Shown in pieces: positions 6,017-6,181 of a DNA stretch of 6,181 bases; the stretch's first letter is position 1; each line of letters opens with the position of its first letter. The translations under genes were made by a program, and so were the position numbers. A model generated the notes under the pieces. It was not told the DNA's origin. It made no database searches and saw nothing but the letters and a program-made list of their open reading frames with translations. The stretch spans positions 1-6,181 of the forward strand of contig BNXH01000086.1 in NCBI GenBank assembly GCA_025999435.1, given 5' to 3'. This stretch comes from Bacteroidia bacterium (GTDB lineage: Bacteria; Bacteroidota; Bacteroidia; Bacteroidales; Dysgonomonadaceae).

Positions 6017-6181
6017 GTTATGTTGAAACCGGGTAAAAAAGCACCCCGGCAGACCCTGTTCTTCTCCCTGGAGGATAGCCTGAATCAAAAGCATCCATTT
6101 GTACATACTGGCCAACAAGGTGGCTTGGGATATGTTTGAAACATCTTTTTGTCCGCTGTATTGTCAGGACAATGGCACACC
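5984..6181 (+). pseudogene. IS5-family transposase, N-terminal part, apparently frameshifted
   Basis: From the ATG at 5984 (or more likely 6020, MLKPGKKAPRQTLFFSLEDS) the frame stays family-like through SLEDSLNQKHP. It then turns into unrelated residues and stops at a TGA (6137-6139) after 51 codons. Continuing in the next frame from about 6099 gives LYILANKVAWDMFETSFCPL and then YCQDNGT to the window end. This matches the conserved N-terminal pattern of these transposases (LYxLANKxxW..F...F.PLYC.DNG.P). One extra T in the TTT at 6098-6100 explains the switch. This copy is therefore probably inactive unless the base is a sequencing error. The catalytic part lies outside the window. Confidence 0.7.

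Larger units (their letters stand above)
5903..6181 (+). mobile_element. IS5-type insertion sequence, left (5') end, truncated by window edge
   Basis: The left terminal repeat is at 5903-5922 (TTAGTCGTCCCTTAAAAAGC). It is the exact inverse of the right terminal repeat of the copy at 1-160, with a looser match continuing about 8 bases inward. After a leader of about 60 bases comes a transposase start on the plus strand. The two elements are thus the same or closely related and in direct orientation, about 5.7 kb apart. Confidence 0.8.

Noticed and set aside
5933..6118. 61-codon minus-strand ORF in the right-hand IS
   Set aside because: It is antisense to a recognisable transposase N-terminus.

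Overview
The window looks like Bacteroidota chromosome, most likely order Bacteroidales. The base composition is AT-rich, the starts lack Shine-Dalgarno sequences, and TAnnTTTG-type -7 promoter boxes precede several genes. The protein variants also fit the group, for example GFSSNGKST in Cmk and GICGATSTP in IspH. The genus cannot be fixed from the sequence alone.

Layout: (1) 1-160 is the 3' end of an IS5-type insertion sequence, with a transposase C-terminus and a right inverted repeat. (2) 161-256 holds a probable terminator for the leftward genes. (3) 257-2882 is a leftward (minus strand) cluster transcribed cmk, then ispH, then pfkA. cmk and ispH overlap as TAATG, and pfkA probably also has its own promoter. 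(4) 2883-3598 is a long divergent intergenic region with no gene. It carries a 49-bp near-perfect inverted repeat enclosing about 430 bp packed with tandem 7-bp repeats and a 32-bp direct repeat. (5) 3599-5739 holds two rightward genes: a DUF5020-type secreted beta-barrel-like protein and an AzgA/NCS2 nucleobase permease. (6) 5740-5902 is non-coding. (7) 5903 to the window end is the 5' end of a second IS with the same terminal repeat in the same orientation. Its transposase frame appears broken by an extra T.

Function: the leftward cluster is core metabolism (CMP phosphorylation, the last step of the MEP isoprenoid pathway, and the committed step of glycolysis). The rightward pair suggests uptake of purine bases: the permease crosses the inner membrane, and the DUF5020 protein is a plausible outer-membrane channel or partner. 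This pairing is an inference from adjacency and predicted localisation.

The most unusual structure is the repeat module at 3034-3564. Its tandem arrays differ in sequence but all share a 7-bp period. They are interspersed with the direct repeat and bounded by long inverted arms, and the right arm abuts the promoter box of the DUF5020 gene. I see no new protein-coding system in the window.
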